Assembly: GCF_001017435.1 (NCBI RefSeq)
Contig: NZ_CP011371.1
Span: 6,014,001 to 6,078,000, forward strand
Direction of reading: 5' to 3'
From: Caldimonas brevitalea
GTDB taxonomy: Bacteria > Pseudomonadota > Gammaproteobacteria > Burkholderiales > Burkholderiaceae_C
Length of the DNA stretch: 64,000 nucleotides
The notes under the pieces were generated by a model that ran no database searches, was not told the DNA's origin, and saw nothing but the letters and a program-made list of their open reading frames with translations. This document shows positions 51,176 through 60,859 of this stretch, piece by piece; within the stretch, counting starts at the first letter, position 1, and each line of letters opens with the position of its first letter. The position numbers and the translations under genes were made by a program.

Positions 51176-51922
51176 ATGAAGATACTTGGACATCGTCTGC
51201 GGGTGGGCGTTGTGATTCCGTCCACCAATACCTCTGTCCAGCCGGAAATGGACGAAATGCGCCCTTTTGGTGTTACCAATCACGTCGGCCGCATGGTCAT
51301 CGTCGATGAATCGTTAACTGAAGAACCGGGGTTCAACAGTGTTATTCAGGCTTTACGCCGCTCGACCGATACGGCCATCAAAAGTTTGCAGGACTGTCAG
51401 CTCGACCGGTTGATCATTGCAGTCTCACCGGATGCATATTGGAACGGCGTAGAGGTTCACCAGCAAATGCTGGCGCATTTGCGGGACACCGCGGGCGGCA
51501 CAGGCGTCAGCATGAGTGCCGATGCGATCGAGGAGGCGTTAGCGCAACTCGGCGGCATTCGCCGCATCGGCTTGATCTCGCCGTATACGGAAATCGGCAA
51601 CGTGGCCGTCTCGCAGTTTTTCGTTGACAAGGGATACGAGATCGTCGCACTGGCCAACCTGGGCGGGCAAAGCCCGTCGCGGATTTCCGACGTCCACCTG
51701 CAGGATCTGCGTCGAGCGGTGGAAACGGCCAACGTGCCGGAGGCCGAAGCCATCGTCCAGGTCGGAACCAATGTGCCGATGGCCAGCTTTGCTCACGTGG
51801 CCGAGCAATGGACCGGCAAGCCAGTTGTCTCGAACAACGCAGTTTTGTATTGGCACGCTTTGAGAATGGGCGGCATTCGAGACCAATTCGACGGTTTCGG
51901 CAGCCTGTTCCGTCGCTGCTAG
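51176..51922 (+). CDS. Asp/Glu racemase (maleate isomerase) superfamily protein lacking the cysteines
   Basis: A 248-residue protein of the maleate isomerase/arylmalonate decarboxylase branch. It opens HRLRVGVVIPSTNTSVQPEMDEMRP, and GIRRIGLISPYTEIGNVAVSQFFVDKGYEIV is the second-domain start. These enzymes use cysteine acid/base residues on the two lobes. Here the first-lobe position reads IIAVSPDAYWNG (Ser84) and the second QVGTNVPMASF (Gly197). The only cysteines, 74 and 248, lie elsewhere. It therefore either uses other residues or binds a ligand without turnover. ATG 51176 has AAAGGGG upstream. It is 33 bp before the indigoidine synthetase and probably cotranscribed. Confidence 0.82.
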   Translation: MKILGHRLRVGVVIPSTNTSVQPEMDEMRPFGVTNHVGRMVIVDESLTEEPGFNSVIQALRRSTDTAIKSLQDCQLDRLIIAVSPDAYWNGVEVHQQMLAHLRDTAGGTGVSMSADAIEEALAQLGGIRRIGLISPYTEIGNVAVSQFFVDKGYEIVALANLGGQSPSRISDVHLQDLRRAVETANVPEAEAIVQVGTNVPMASFAHVAEQWTGKPVVSNNAVLYWHALRMGGIRDQFDGFGSLFRRC

Positions 51923-51955
51923 ACATCTCAATCAAAATGATTATCGGGGTCGAAC

Positions 51956-54900
51956 GTGTCTGAATTCAATATTCGTTTGAAGAAATCATCACAGCTGCGC
52001 GATGCAGAGCCGGCTGTCATTTCACGCGAGATCAAAACCCTGCCGGCATTGCTGTTCGCACGCAGCGAGGGTTCGACGGACAAAATCGCGGTCGCCGACG
52101 CGGCGGGTGAACATACCTACGAAGCCACGCTGCTCCGGGCCGTCGCGATCGCCGCTGCCCTGCGTGCGCGCGGCGCCAGCTACAACGACTGCATCGGCTT
52201 GTTTATCGATTCATCGGCTGATTTGCCGCTGGCGATGTGGGGCATTCTGTTCGCCGGGGCCGCTTATCTTCCGCTGGCGACCGACTACCCACAAGATCGG
52301 CTTGCGTACATGGTCAAGGACGCGGCGGTGCAACTGGTGCTGACCAACACCCGCTCGGCCAGCAAGCTGCAAGGGCTGCTGCTGCCCGGTGTCCAGGTCT
52401 TGAATATTGATGAAGTTCCTCCGGCCAGCATCAACGAGATCTACCTCGTTCTGAGCGAGCTGGTCGAACAGGATGGCGAGGATCTGGCCTACGTTATCTA
52501 CACCTCGGGCACCACGGGTAAGCCCAAGGGTGTCGCCATTTCCCATCAGGCCATCGTCAACCAGATGAACTGGATCGCCAAGCAGGGTTATCTCTGCCCG
52601 GGCGATCGTATTCTCCAAAAAACCCCGGTGAGCTTCGATGCGGCGCAATGGGAGCTGCTGGGGATGTGCTGCGGCGCACAGGTGGTGATGGGTGTGCCGG
52701 GCGTGTACCGCGACCCGGAAGGCCTGATCCGCCAGATACAGCAATTCGGCATCACCACCTTGCAGGGCGTGCCGACCTTGCTGCAGGCCTTGAGCGAGCT
52801 GCCGGCCTTCGGTGCCTGCACGTCGCTGCACAGCCTTTTCAGCGGCGGCGAGGGCCTGTCTCGGAAGCTGGCCAGAAACCTGCTGCAGACGCTGCCGAGC
52901 GCGCGGCTGGTCAATCTGTACGGCCCCACCGAGTGCACGATCAACGCCACACATTGCCAGATCGACCACCAGAGTCTGTCGGCAGAGTGGGATATCGCGC
53001 CGATCGGCCGGCCGGTGGCCGGGCTCGAGTGCCACGTCCTGGACCAGCAGTTCGCACCCGTCGCGCCTGGCGAAGCCGGCGAACTGTTCATCGGCGGTCG
53101 GCAGCTGGCGAACGGGTATCTGTTCCGTCCGGAGCAGACCGAAGAGAAGTTCCCGCTGGTCCGCCTGCCTGAATCGCCCGACCCGGTGCGCCTTTACCGC
53201 ACGGGCGATCTCGTCCGGTGCGACGGCCAGGGTTTGTTGCACTTCGTCGGGCGGGTGGACAACCAGATCAAGTTCCGCGGGTATCGCATCGAACTGGATG
53301 AAATCCGCCTCGCGATCGAAAACCACGAGTGGGTGAAGTCGGCGGCGGTGTTCGTGAAAGAGAACGAACGCACGGGCCATGCCCAGCTGATCGGCGCGGT
53401 CGAGTTGAACCCGAACGAAGCCCGTCTGATGGATCAGGGGGTGGCGGAGTCGCACCACCAGACCAAATCGACCCGCATTCAAATCAAGGCGCAGCTGTCG
53501 GGGCGTGGTTTGCGCAGCGAAGCAAGCTTGAGCGGCAAGCCGATGATCGCCCTGCCGGGCGGCCAGGAAAGCGCGGCCCAGCGCGAGCGCGTGTTCGCGC
53601 GCAAGACCTATCGGTTCTTCCATGGCGGACCGGTGGGCCTCGGCGACCTGCACCAATGGCTGGCACTGCAACCGCCCGGCGGAACATCGGCGGCGCGCGG
53701 CACATTGGACGGCCACCGGCTCGGCGAAATGCTGCGCTATCTGGGCCAATTCAACAGCGATGAACGGCTGCTGCCGAAGTTCGCCTATGCCTCGCCCGGC
53801 GCCCTCTACGCGACCCAGGTGTATCTGGAGCTGAGCGGCATCGCGGGTCTGCCGCCCGGCTACTACTACTACCACCCGGTACAGCACAGCCTGTATCGGC
53901 TGGCGCCGGCTGTGTCCACCCCACCGGCCACGCGTTTGCGCCTGCACTTCGTCGGCAAGATCCCGGGCGTACGCGAGGTCTACAAGAACAACATCCTCGA
54001 AGTGCTGGAGATGGAGGCGGGCCACCTCCTCGGCATGCTCGATCACGTCCTGCCGGACTATGGCTACGGCGTTGGAGCCGGCACGTACCAGCCCGAGGTG
54101 CTGGCGGCGCTCGAGTGCCCGCCGGAGCATGACTATCTGGGCAGCTACGACATCGTGCCGCTGGCCGAGCGGGTCGACGACCTGGCAGTGGACCTGTATG
54201 TCCAGGCCCAGCAGGGCCGCATCGCAGAGCTGCCCGATGGCAATTACCTCTACCAGCACGGCAAGCTGCACAAGGTCTCCGACTTTCTGATCGAGCAGCG
54301 CCACGTGATTGCGATCAACCAGCAGGTCTACCAACGTGCGAGCGGCGGGATTGCATTCGTCAGCCAGAGTGGCGACGCCTGGCGGCAGTACATCGACCTC
54401 GGCCGTAGCCTGCAGCGGCTGCAGATGAACCGCATCGGCTTCGGCACCATGTCGTCCGGCTACAGCTCCAAGAGCGGCAACGACCTGGCGACGGCCTTGC
54501 GCCTGAACGACATCATCGCCGTCGCCGGCCGGCGCAGTGGGCCGAGCTACTTCTGTGTGTTCGGCAAGATCAGTGCGGAACAGGCCGCCCATCTCGGCAT
54601 GGACGAAGACGCGGTGCACATGAAGGGGCCGGCGGAACTGATCCGCGCCGACCTGTTCAACAGCTTGCCCGATTACATGGTGCCGGGCCGCATCGTGATC
54701 GTGAACCAGATGCCGCACAGCGCCTCGGGCAAGGTGGACGTGGCCACTTTGAAGCGGTCGGACGTCTTCCAGCTGGCCGACATGGAGCGTCCATTCGTCG
54801 CACCGCGCAACGCGGTGGAAAGCGCGGTGGCGCAGATCTGGCGCGACATCCTCGGGCTCGAAGAAGTCTCGGTGACCGATGATTTCTTCGAGTTGGGCGG

Positions 54901-55837
54901 CAACTCGATCCAGGCGGTGGCCATCGCACGTGCCGTCAACCGCCGGTTCGGCAGCAGCTTGCCGATCCAGGTGATCTTCAGCGTGCCGACGGTCGAAAAG
55001 CTCAGCGCCGTCGTCGGCGGCAGCGCGACGCAAACCAGCAGCCGCGCGATTCTGCTGGCCGGGCGGGCCACAGGGCGCAGCACGGTGTTCTGCTGGCCCG
55101 GGCTGGGTGGCTACCCGATGAATTTGCGTCGGTTGGCCGAGGCGGTGACGGGCGACGACGGCCGGTTCTACGGCATGCAGTCGCTCGGCATCAATGCGGG
55201 TGAGACCGCCTTCGTCAGCATCGAGGCGATGGCGGCGGCGGACGTGCAGCTGATCCGCAGCCTCCAGCCCGACGGCCCGTACGTCTTGTGGGGCTACTCG
55301 TTCGGCGCCCGGGTCGCGTATGAGGTCGCCTACCAGCTGGAGCAGCAGGGTCACGACGTCAGCCGGGTCGTGCTGCTGGCCCCCGGCTCGCCGCAACTGC
55401 CTTACGACGAGCCGGTCAGCCGTGACGAGGCCGAGCTGTTCGCCAACCCGGCCTTCCTGACCATTCTGTTGTCGGTGTTCGCGCACGACATCGACCCCGG
55501 CCTGAGTGCCGAATGCCTGGCAAGCGTGACCAGCCGCGCGGCCTTCGTCGCCTTGGCCGCGGTGAAGTTCCCCGCCATCGACGTGGCGCTGATCAACGCC
55601 ATCGTCGATGTCGTCACCGTCACCTACTCGCCGGACTACCAGATCGCGCTGGCCGACAAGCCCTTGTCGTGCCCGGTGACGGTGTGGCGCGCACGGGGCG
55701 ACGGCGAGTCGTTTGTCGCGCAAGGCGCCAGCGTCGGGCTGGACCTGCGCCAGCACGATCTGAACGTCGGCCACTACGCGGTGCTGAAGCAGGACGGCAT
55801 TGCCGAACTGCTGGCCGCCGGGCTGCACTCGCACTGA
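51956..55837 (+). CDS. indC: Indigoidine synthetase (single-module NRPS, A-Ox-T-TE)
   Basis: A 1293-residue single-module NRPS of IndC/BpsA type that cyclises and oxidises L-glutamine and joins two units into blue indigoidine. The adenylation domain (about 30-480) has YVIYTSGTTGKPKGV near 180-194, LYGPTEC and YRTGDLV. An FMN oxidase domain is inserted after NQIKFRGYRIELDEI and spans roughly 540-900 (RKTYRFFHGGPVGLGDL; MSSGYSSKSGNDLATAL). The carrier domain has DDFFELGGNSIQ with pantetheine Ser984. The thioesterase has GYSFGARV with Ser1115. Length and order match BpsA. GTG 51956 has GGGG 6 bp upstream. The usual indA/indB partners are absent. Needs a PPTase from elsewhere. Confidence 0.95.
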   Translation: MSEFNIRLKKSSQLRDAEPAVISREIKTLPALLFARSEGSTDKIAVADAAGEHTYEATLLRAVAIAAALRARGASYNDCIGLFIDSSADLPLAMWGILFAGAAYLPLATDYPQDRLAYMVKDAAVQLVLTNTRSASKLQGLLLPGVQVLNIDEVPPASINEIYLVLSELVEQDGEDLAYVIYTSGTTGKPKGVAISHQAIVNQMNWIAKQGYLCPGDRILQKTPVSFDAAQWELLGMCCGAQVVMGVPGVYRDPEGLIRQIQQFGITTLQGVPTLLQALSELPAFGACTSLHSLFSGGEGLSRKLARNLLQTLPSARLVNLYGPTECTINATHCQIDHQSLSAEWDIAPIGRPVAGLECHVLDQQFAPVAPGEAGELFIGGRQLANGYLFRPEQTEEKFPLVRLPESPDPVRLYRTGDLVRCDGQGLLHFVGRVDNQIKFRGYRIELDEIRLAIENHEWVKSAAVFVKENERTGHAQLIGAVELNPNEARLMDQGVAESHHQTKSTRIQIKAQLSGRGLRSEASLSGKPMIALPGGQESAAQRERVFARKTYRFFHGGPVGLGDLHQWLALQPPGGTSAARGTLDGHRLGEMLRYLGQFNSDERLLPKFAYASPGALYATQVYLELSGIAGLPPGYYYYHPVQHSLYRLAPAVSTPPATRLRLHFVGKIPGVREVYKNNILEVLEMEAGHLLGMLDHVLPDYGYGVGAGTYQPEVLAALECPPEHDYLGSYDIVPLAERVDDLAVDLYVQAQQGRIAELPDGNYLYQHGKLHKVSDFLIEQRHVIAINQQVYQRASGGIAFVSQSGDAWRQYIDLGRSLQRLQMNRIGFGTMSSGYSSKSGNDLATALRLNDIIAVAGRRSGPSYFCVFGKISAEQAAHLGMDEDAVHMKGPAELIRADLFNSLPDYMVPGRIVIVNQMPHSASGKVDVATLKRSDVFQLADMERPFVAPRNAVESAVAQIWRDILGLEEVSVTDDFFELGGNSIQAVAIARAVNRRFGSSLPIQVIFSVPTVEKLSAVVGGSATQTSSRAILLAGRATGRSTVFCWPGLGGYPMNLRRLAEAVTGDDGRFYGMQSLGINAGETAFVSIEAMAAADVQLIRSLQPDGPYVLWGYSFGARVAYEVAYQLEQQGHDVSRVVLLAPGSPQLPYDEPVSRDEAELFANPAFLTILLSVFAHDIDPGLSAECLASVTSRAAFVALAAVKFPAIDVALINAIVDVVTVTYSPDYQIALADKPLSCPVTVWRARGDGESFVAQGASVGLDLRQHDLNVGHYAVLKQDGIAELLAAGLHSH

Positions 55838-55857
55838 AACCGACTAGGAGCCCTCTC

Positions 55858-56088
55858 ATGCCTCACGTTGTCATTCGCTGCTTCAAGGCCGAGATTCCCG
55901 CGGCCAACCTCGAGCGTCTGCAGCAAACGCTGACGCAGCTGCTTCAGCAGGCGTTGTCGTGCCCTGCAGACGCCGTGTCCATCGACCTGCAACAGGTCGA
56001 GCCGGCGCTCTGGAAAGAGCAGGTCTACCAGCCGCTGATCCAGCCGCATCTGGACGAGTTGCTGCGCCCGCCCGGCTACAGGTACTGA
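55858..56088 (+). CDS. 4-oxalocrotonate tautomerase family protein (PptA-like)
   Basis: A 76-residue tautomerase. The catalytic N-terminal proline is present (MPHVVIRCFKAEIP, Pro2 becoming Pro1 after Met removal). The helix LERLQQTLTQLLQQALSCPADAVSIDLQQVEPALWKEQVY is that of PptA-like members. It would shift enol/keto or enamine/imine tautomers. It lies 20 bp after indC with a TAGGAG ribosome site, so it is cotranscribed with it. A role on the 3-aminopiperidine-dione intermediate of indigoidine is an attractive inference. Confidence 0.88.
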   Translation: MPHVVIRCFKAEIPAANLERLQQTLTQLLQQALSCPADAVSIDLQQVEPALWKEQVYQPLIQPHLDELLRPPGYRY

Positions 56089-56193
56089 GCCGGGAACGAA
56101 CCAATCTCCTCGCCCGCTGCAGGTGCTCGCTCGTCTTCGGACCGACCGACCGCCTGGCGGGCGTTTCCCACCTCCACACCAGGAGCTCTCACC

Positions 56194-57432
56194 ATGAGCC
56201 AAACCCACAAGCTGGCACGCACCTTTTTGTTGCTCGCCATCCTGCTGCTATCCCTCAACCTCAGACCCGCGATCGCCGCCATCGGCCCGCTGATCCAGTC
56301 CATCAGCCAGTTCGCCCAGGTCCGATCGATCGGCATCAGCCTGTTGACGACCATCCCTGTCCTGATGATGGGCCTCGGTGCCATCTATGCCGCCAGCATC
56401 CGGCAGGCGCTTGGCGAGCGCGGCGGCATCGCGATCGGCGGCGCCATCATCGCGGTGGCCTGCTTGATGCGCCTGTGGGCCGACAACCGATACGGGCTGT
56501 TCGCCAGCGCCGTGCTGGTTGGGCTGGGCATTGCCGTGATCCAGGCGCTGCTGCCCGGCTTCATCAAGCGCAACTTCGGCGCCTCCACCAGCAGTGTGCT
56601 GGCGCTGTACTCCACTGGCATCGTGGCCGGTGCCGCGATTGGCTCTGGCACGGCCTCGTGGTTGGAGGATCAGCTGGGCTGGCTGTCCACCCTGGCGGGC
56701 TGGGCCCTGCCGGCTGTCGGCGCGACCGTGGTGTGGATGCTGGCGTCGCGCAACAGCCAGTACGCAGGGCGCAGCACGGCACAGCCGGGTGCCGCGGCCA
56801 AGGGCGGCAGCGTGCCGTTCTGGCGCATCGGCCGCTGTTGGTCGCTGCTGCTGTTCTTCGGCATCGGCACCGGCGCCTTCATGCTGGCCATGGCCTGGAT
56901 CTCGCCGTTCTACATCGGGCTGGGTTTGACCAAAGGCGTGGCTGGCTTGCTGCTATCCGTGCTGACCATCGTCGAGGCGCTGACCGCGCTGTGGCTGTCG
57001 CTCACCATCAACCGCTTCCCGGACCGCCGCGGGCTGTTGATCACCTCGCTGCTGCTGGTCGCGGCCGGGTTTTTGATGTTGATCGTCGCGCCGCTGGTGG
57101 CACCGTACTTTGCCGTGTCGCTGCTGGGCGTGGGCATCGGCATCCTGTTCCCGCTGTCCATCATCGTGGCCATGGATCACCTGAAAGATCCGACGCTGGC
57201 CGGCAACTTCACGGCGTTCGTGCAGGGCGGCGGCTTCATCATCGCAAGCCTGGTCCCGCTGACCGCCGGCAGCTTGCGCGATGTCTTCAACGACCTGTCC
57301 TACATCTGGCTGCTGATGGCGGTGGCGAGCCTGGGCATGGTGGTGCTGGCCGTGCGCTTCTCGCCGGCGAGTTATGGACGCTTCCAGGAGGATCTGGCGG
57401 AGGTTCAGGGTGGGGTGTTGAGGACGGCCTGA
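56194..57432 (+). CDS. MFS transporter (CynX/NimT type)
   Basis: A 412-residue major facilitator with about 12 helices. It opens ARTFLLLAILLLSLNLRPAIAAIGPLIQSI, the CynX/NimT opening with the LNLRPAI motif, and the central loop is charged (SRNSQYAGRSTAQPGAAAKGGSVPFWRIG). It lies 105 bp after the tautomerase on the same strand and is probably the exporter for the pathway product or an importer for its precursor. ATG 56194 has AGGAG about 10 bp upstream. Confidence 0.9.
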   Translation: MSQTHKLARTFLLLAILLLSLNLRPAIAAIGPLIQSISQFAQVRSIGISLLTTIPVLMMGLGAIYAASIRQALGERGGIAIGGAIIAVACLMRLWADNRYGLFASAVLVGLGIAVIQALLPGFIKRNFGASTSSVLALYSTGIVAGAAIGSGTASWLEDQLGWLSTLAGWALPAVGATVVWMLASRNSQYAGRSTAQPGAAAKGGSVPFWRIGRCWSLLLFFGIGTGAFMLAMAWISPFYIGLGLTKGVAGLLLSVLTIVEALTALWLSLTINRFPDRRGLLITSLLLVAAGFLMLIVAPLVAPYFAVSLLGVGIGILFPLSIIVAMDHLKDPTLAGNFTAFVQGGGFIIASLVPLTAGSLRDVFNDLSYIWLLMAVASLGMVVLAVRFSPASYGRFQEDLAEVQGGVLRTA

Positions 57433-57501
57433 ACCGGCCAGCGGTGGGTGGGACCGCACCACCGTCTGGCCCGGCGCCTGACCGCCGTGCGGGCCCACCC
57501 T

Positions 57502-60039
57502 TCAGTGGCCTCCGTTCTCGGCCGCGCCGTTGTCGTGCGACCTGGCGGCTGACAAGTGACGGTCGAGGCACTTCAACACCTGCTGCACGTCGACGGGTTT
57601 CACCAGGTAGTCGGTGAACCCGCCGCGCAGCGCGCTGCGCACTTGCTCCGGCATGCCGTCCGCCGAGACCGCGACGCAGGGCACGTCGGTCATGCGGGCG
57701 TCCTTGCGGATCACGTTCAGCAGCGCCATGCCGGTCGTGTCACCCAGGTGCATGTCCAGCAGCAGCAGGTCCGGCACCTCCCGGTGCAACAGCTCCAGTG
57801 CCTGGGCGCCGCTGCAGGCGGTCAACAGCCGCACGGCCGGGCGGTACCGCAGCACCTCCTTCAGCAGCAGCACGTTGACGTCGTTGTCCTCGACGTAGAG
57901 CACCACGTGTTGGCCCTGGTCGTCCGGCGCCGCCACCATTTCCTGAAGCGGCTCGCGGTCTTGGCTCGGTCCGTCTTGCAGGCGCTTCAGGTGGACGGTG
58001 AACGTGCTGCCGACTCCGGCGGTACTGACCACCGTTAGGCGCCCGAACATCAACTCCACCAAGTTGCGCGTGATGACGAGGCCGATGCCCGTCCCCTCGA
58101 CTTCGGCCCCGACGCCCAGCCGGTTGAACGGCTGGTAAAGGCGGGACAGCTGCTCGGGCGACATGCCGCGTCCGGTGTCCTGCACGTGCAGCGCGACCTC
58201 GTGTTCGGACAGCTCCAGCAACAGCGTCACCGCGCCGCCTGGGCGGTTGTATTTGATCGCATTGCTGATCAGGTTCACGATCACTTGCCGCAAACGTGTG
58301 CGGTCGGCGCTGACAAACGCATCGACATCGCCGAGCGCCACTTTCACGTCCACGCTTCGACGCGCTGCTTCGGCGCTCGCGATGACAACCGCCTCCTTGA
58401 CCACCGACAACACATGGGTTGCCTCGATCGACAAGGACATGCCGCCCGCCTCGATCGTCGACAGCTCCAGCACATCGCTGAGCACCGAGAGCACATGTCG
58501 CCCGGCGTCGAGGATGTTGCGTGCATAGCCGCGGTGTGTGTCGTGGCCGGTCTTCTGCAGGCTCATGTCGAGCAGCTGCGCAAAGCCGATCACCGCGTTC
58601 AGCGGCGTGCGCAGTTCGTGGCTCATGCGCGCGAGAAACGCGGTCTTGGCCGCGCTCGCGTGCTGAGCGGCTTTCATCGTCAGCTGCTGCTGCAGCAGTT
58701 CGCGTCGCTCGGTGATGTCGACGGCGTACCCATGCCAGAGCACGCCGTCGTCGCGCAAGCGCTCGGGCGCCGCGTTGACGGCCACCCAGCGCTCCTGTCC
58801 GTCCGAGGCCGTGGTCCGGAAGGTCCCGGCCCACGCGGCGAGTTGTGCCGCCGAGCACTCGAGTTGCCGCTCGACCAGGGGCAGGTCCTCGGGATGCACC
58901 CGCGGGCACAGGGACCGTGTCGACTTCCGCACCGCCCTGGGCGACAGGCCGCAGAGGTCCGCGAGCCCGGCGCTGGCATAAGGCATGGACTTTTTTCCGT
59001 CCGGGCCTTGCTGATACTGGAACAGCACACCGGGCACGTGCTGCGACAGCTTGTGCAGCAACAGGTGCTGCGCCCGTGCTTTTTCCTCGGCCATCACGCG
59101 CGACGTCATGTCGCGCGAAACCGACAGCACCCCGTTCAGCGCTGCATCGCTGTCCAGCAGCGGCGCGAGCAAGGTTTCCAGCCAGATCCAGCGTCCGTCG
59201 GCATGGCGGAACCGATGCAATACCAGCGGTTGCTGGCGCGCATCGTCCCCAAGCCGGGCCATGCCGCGCTGCAGCTTGCGACGATCGTCGACATGCACCA
59301 GCTCCAGCGCGCGACGCCCCACCAAGGCCTGATGGGTGTACCCCAACACCAACCGCGCTGAGGGGCTGACGTATTCATAGATGCCCTGCGGGCTGTAGAT
59401 GCACACGACGTCACGCATGTGCTCCACGATGGTGCCGAGGCGGCGCTCCTGCTGCTGCGCCGCCTCGGCTGTCGCCGAGGTACGGGTCAGGAACCGGTAC
59501 AGCAGGTAGGAAAGGCTGACGACAAAGGGCCGGAGGTCGGTCAGCAGCGGCTCCGCGTACCCGCCGGAGCGCCCGGACAACGCAAGCACGCCGATCAGCC
59601 GCTCGGCAAAGCGCAGCGGAAAGCCCAGATACGGCCGCCCCCCGCGCCCTGTTGCAACGACCGGCTCGTGGTCAGGCACGGCGCTCGTGGCGCGCACCTC
59701 GTCGGTCAGTTGCAGCAGCGCCGCCCCGTCAGCCTGGAGATCGTCGTAGCACAAACGGGTGGCCTGGGGCCAGGCCAGGTCGGTGACGATGATGGTGCGC
59801 AGTCGTTGCGGCGACCCGTGCTGCAAGGACCCGACCTCGGCGATCAGGCCCTGCCGGCTCCCCGTCGCACCGATCAGGCCCTCCAGTGCCGGGCCGAACA
59901 GCGGACACCGGTCGTGCCGGCCGGCGAAGCGGACTTCGAGGCCATCGAGGATTTCCTGCACGACATGCGGCAGATCATTCGCGGAGGCCATCGTATCGGC
60001 GGCCTCGAGCGGCCCAACACATCGCGACTTGTTGCTCAT
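57502..60039 (-). CDS. Hybrid sensor histidine kinase (GAF-PAS-PAS-HisKA-HATPase-REC)
   Basis: An 845-residue cytoplasmic hybrid kinase without membrane helices. A GAF-like region (about 20-185) is followed by two PAS domains (about 205-320 and 330-450; VVCIYSPQGIYEYVSPSARLVLGYT; FRTTASDGQERWVAVNAAPERL). The dimerisation helix has His474 in FLARMSHELRTPLNAVIGFAQ. The ATPase domain has NLISNAIKYN, VQDTGRGMS and GTGIGLVITRNL. The C-terminal receiver has Asp762 in DLLLLDMHLGD and the Lys in YLVKPVD. It would pass phosphate from His to the internal Asp. It is convergent with the indigoidine operon. ATG 60039 has GGAGGG 7 bp upstream. Confidence 0.93.
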   Translation of the reverse strand: MSNKSRCVGPLEAADTMASANDLPHVVQEILDGLEVRFAGRHDRCPLFGPALEGLIGATGSRQGLIAEVGSLQHGSPQRLRTIIVTDLAWPQATRLCYDDLQADGAALLQLTDEVRATSAVPDHEPVVATGRGGRPYLGFPLRFAERLIGVLALSGRSGGYAEPLLTDLRPFVVSLSYLLYRFLTRTSATAEAAQQQERRLGTIVEHMRDVVCIYSPQGIYEYVSPSARLVLGYTHQALVGRRALELVHVDDRRKLQRGMARLGDDARQQPLVLHRFRHADGRWIWLETLLAPLLDSDAALNGVLSVSRDMTSRVMAEEKARAQHLLLHKLSQHVPGVLFQYQQGPDGKKSMPYASAGLADLCGLSPRAVRKSTRSLCPRVHPEDLPLVERQLECSAAQLAAWAGTFRTTASDGQERWVAVNAAPERLRDDGVLWHGYAVDITERRELLQQQLTMKAAQHASAAKTAFLARMSHELRTPLNAVIGFAQLLDMSLQKTGHDTHRGYARNILDAGRHVLSVLSDVLELSTIEAGGMSLSIEATHVLSVVKEAVVIASAEAARRSVDVKVALGDVDAFVSADRTRLRQVIVNLISNAIKYNRPGGAVTLLLELSEHEVALHVQDTGRGMSPEQLSRLYQPFNRLGVGAEVEGTGIGLVITRNLVELMFGRLTVVSTAGVGSTFTVHLKRLQDGPSQDREPLQEMVAAPDDQGQHVVLYVEDNDVNVLLLKEVLRYRPAVRLLTACSGAQALELLHREVPDLLLLDMHLGDTTGMALLNVIRKDARMTDVPCVAVSADGMPEQVRSALRGGFTDYLVKPVDVQQVLKCLDRHLSAARSHDNGAAENGGH

Positions 60040-60247
60040 GGCAAGCCCTCCCCCGACACCATTCGCAGCGTGTCGGACAGCCACTTGCGTTGCTCCCTAA
60101 CCATCGGTTCTTATCTGCAACTGTTCATGGTACTCCTGCCGTCGCAGCAAAGCCTTTGCTGTGAGAAGAGGTAGTCCCTGAACAAGCACGGGCGCAATGG
60201 CATATGGATTGCTCGGACCGCCGTCATCGGGAACGACGAAAATTGCC

Positions 60248-60859
60248 ATGTCCACTGCGCTCACCCCCCGCGCCCGCCCGGCCTCGACTCAGACTCACAC
60301 GCGGCAAGACCTCGCCATCGCCGACATCCCTCGCAGGGAACTGCAGTTCAATCTGAATGGAACGCCGCACACCGTGGTCGTGGAGACCTGGGTCACCCTG
60401 CTCGACCTGCTGCGGGATCACCTCGGCCTCACCGGCACCAAGAAAGGGTGCGATCACGGGCAGTGCGGTGCCTGCACGGTCCTGCGCAACGGGCGGCGGA
60501 TCAATGCCTGTCTCACGCTTGCCGTGATGCAGCAAGGCGCCCAGATCACGACGATCGAAGGGCTCGCTGGCCCGCAACCAGACGGCACCCAACCGGCCCT
60601 GCACCCGCTGCAGCAAGCCTTCATCGAGCACGACGCCTTCCAATGCGGCTACTGCACGCCCGGGCAGTTGTGCTCCGCCGCCGGCTTGCTGAACGAAGCG
60701 CCGCCGGTCAACCTGGCGGAACTGCGCGAGCGGATGAGTGGCAACCTGTGTCGCTGCGGGGCGTACCCGCAGATCACCGACGCCGTGGCCGAGGTGGTGG
60801 TGCAAGTGCACCGTCGACCAGCGGACGACGCGCAGGGGGGCCCCCATGCATCCGTTTGA
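60248..60859 (+). CDS. paoA: Aldehyde oxidoreductase, 2[2Fe-2S] subunit
   Basis: A 203-residue iron-sulfur subunit of the xanthine-oxidase family, PaoA type. The plant-type cluster motif is CDHGQCGACTVLRNGRRINAC, and the second cluster uses CGYCTPGQLC and CRCGAY. It passes electrons from molybdenum to FAD. In E. coli PaoA has a Tat signal, but no twin-arginine signal is evident here (MSTALTPRARPASTQTHT). The next gene starts before this one ends (14-bp overlap). Confidence 0.9.
   Translation: MSTALTPRARPASTQTHTRQDLAIADIPRRELQFNLNGTPHTVVVETWVTLLDLLRDHLGLTGTKKGCDHGQCGACTVLRNGRRINACLTLAVMQQGAQITTIEGLAGPQPDGTQPALHPLQQAFIEHDAFQCGYCTPGQLCSAAGLLNEAPPVNLAELRERMSGNLCRCGAYPQITDAVAEVVVQVHRRPADDAQGGPHASV

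Noticed and set aside
52211..55834. A 1207-codon open frame antisense to indC
   Set aside because: High-GC coding DNA leaves the antisense frame open. The translation is His/Gln/Arg/Val-rich with no fold, and the plus-strand NRPS is unambiguous.
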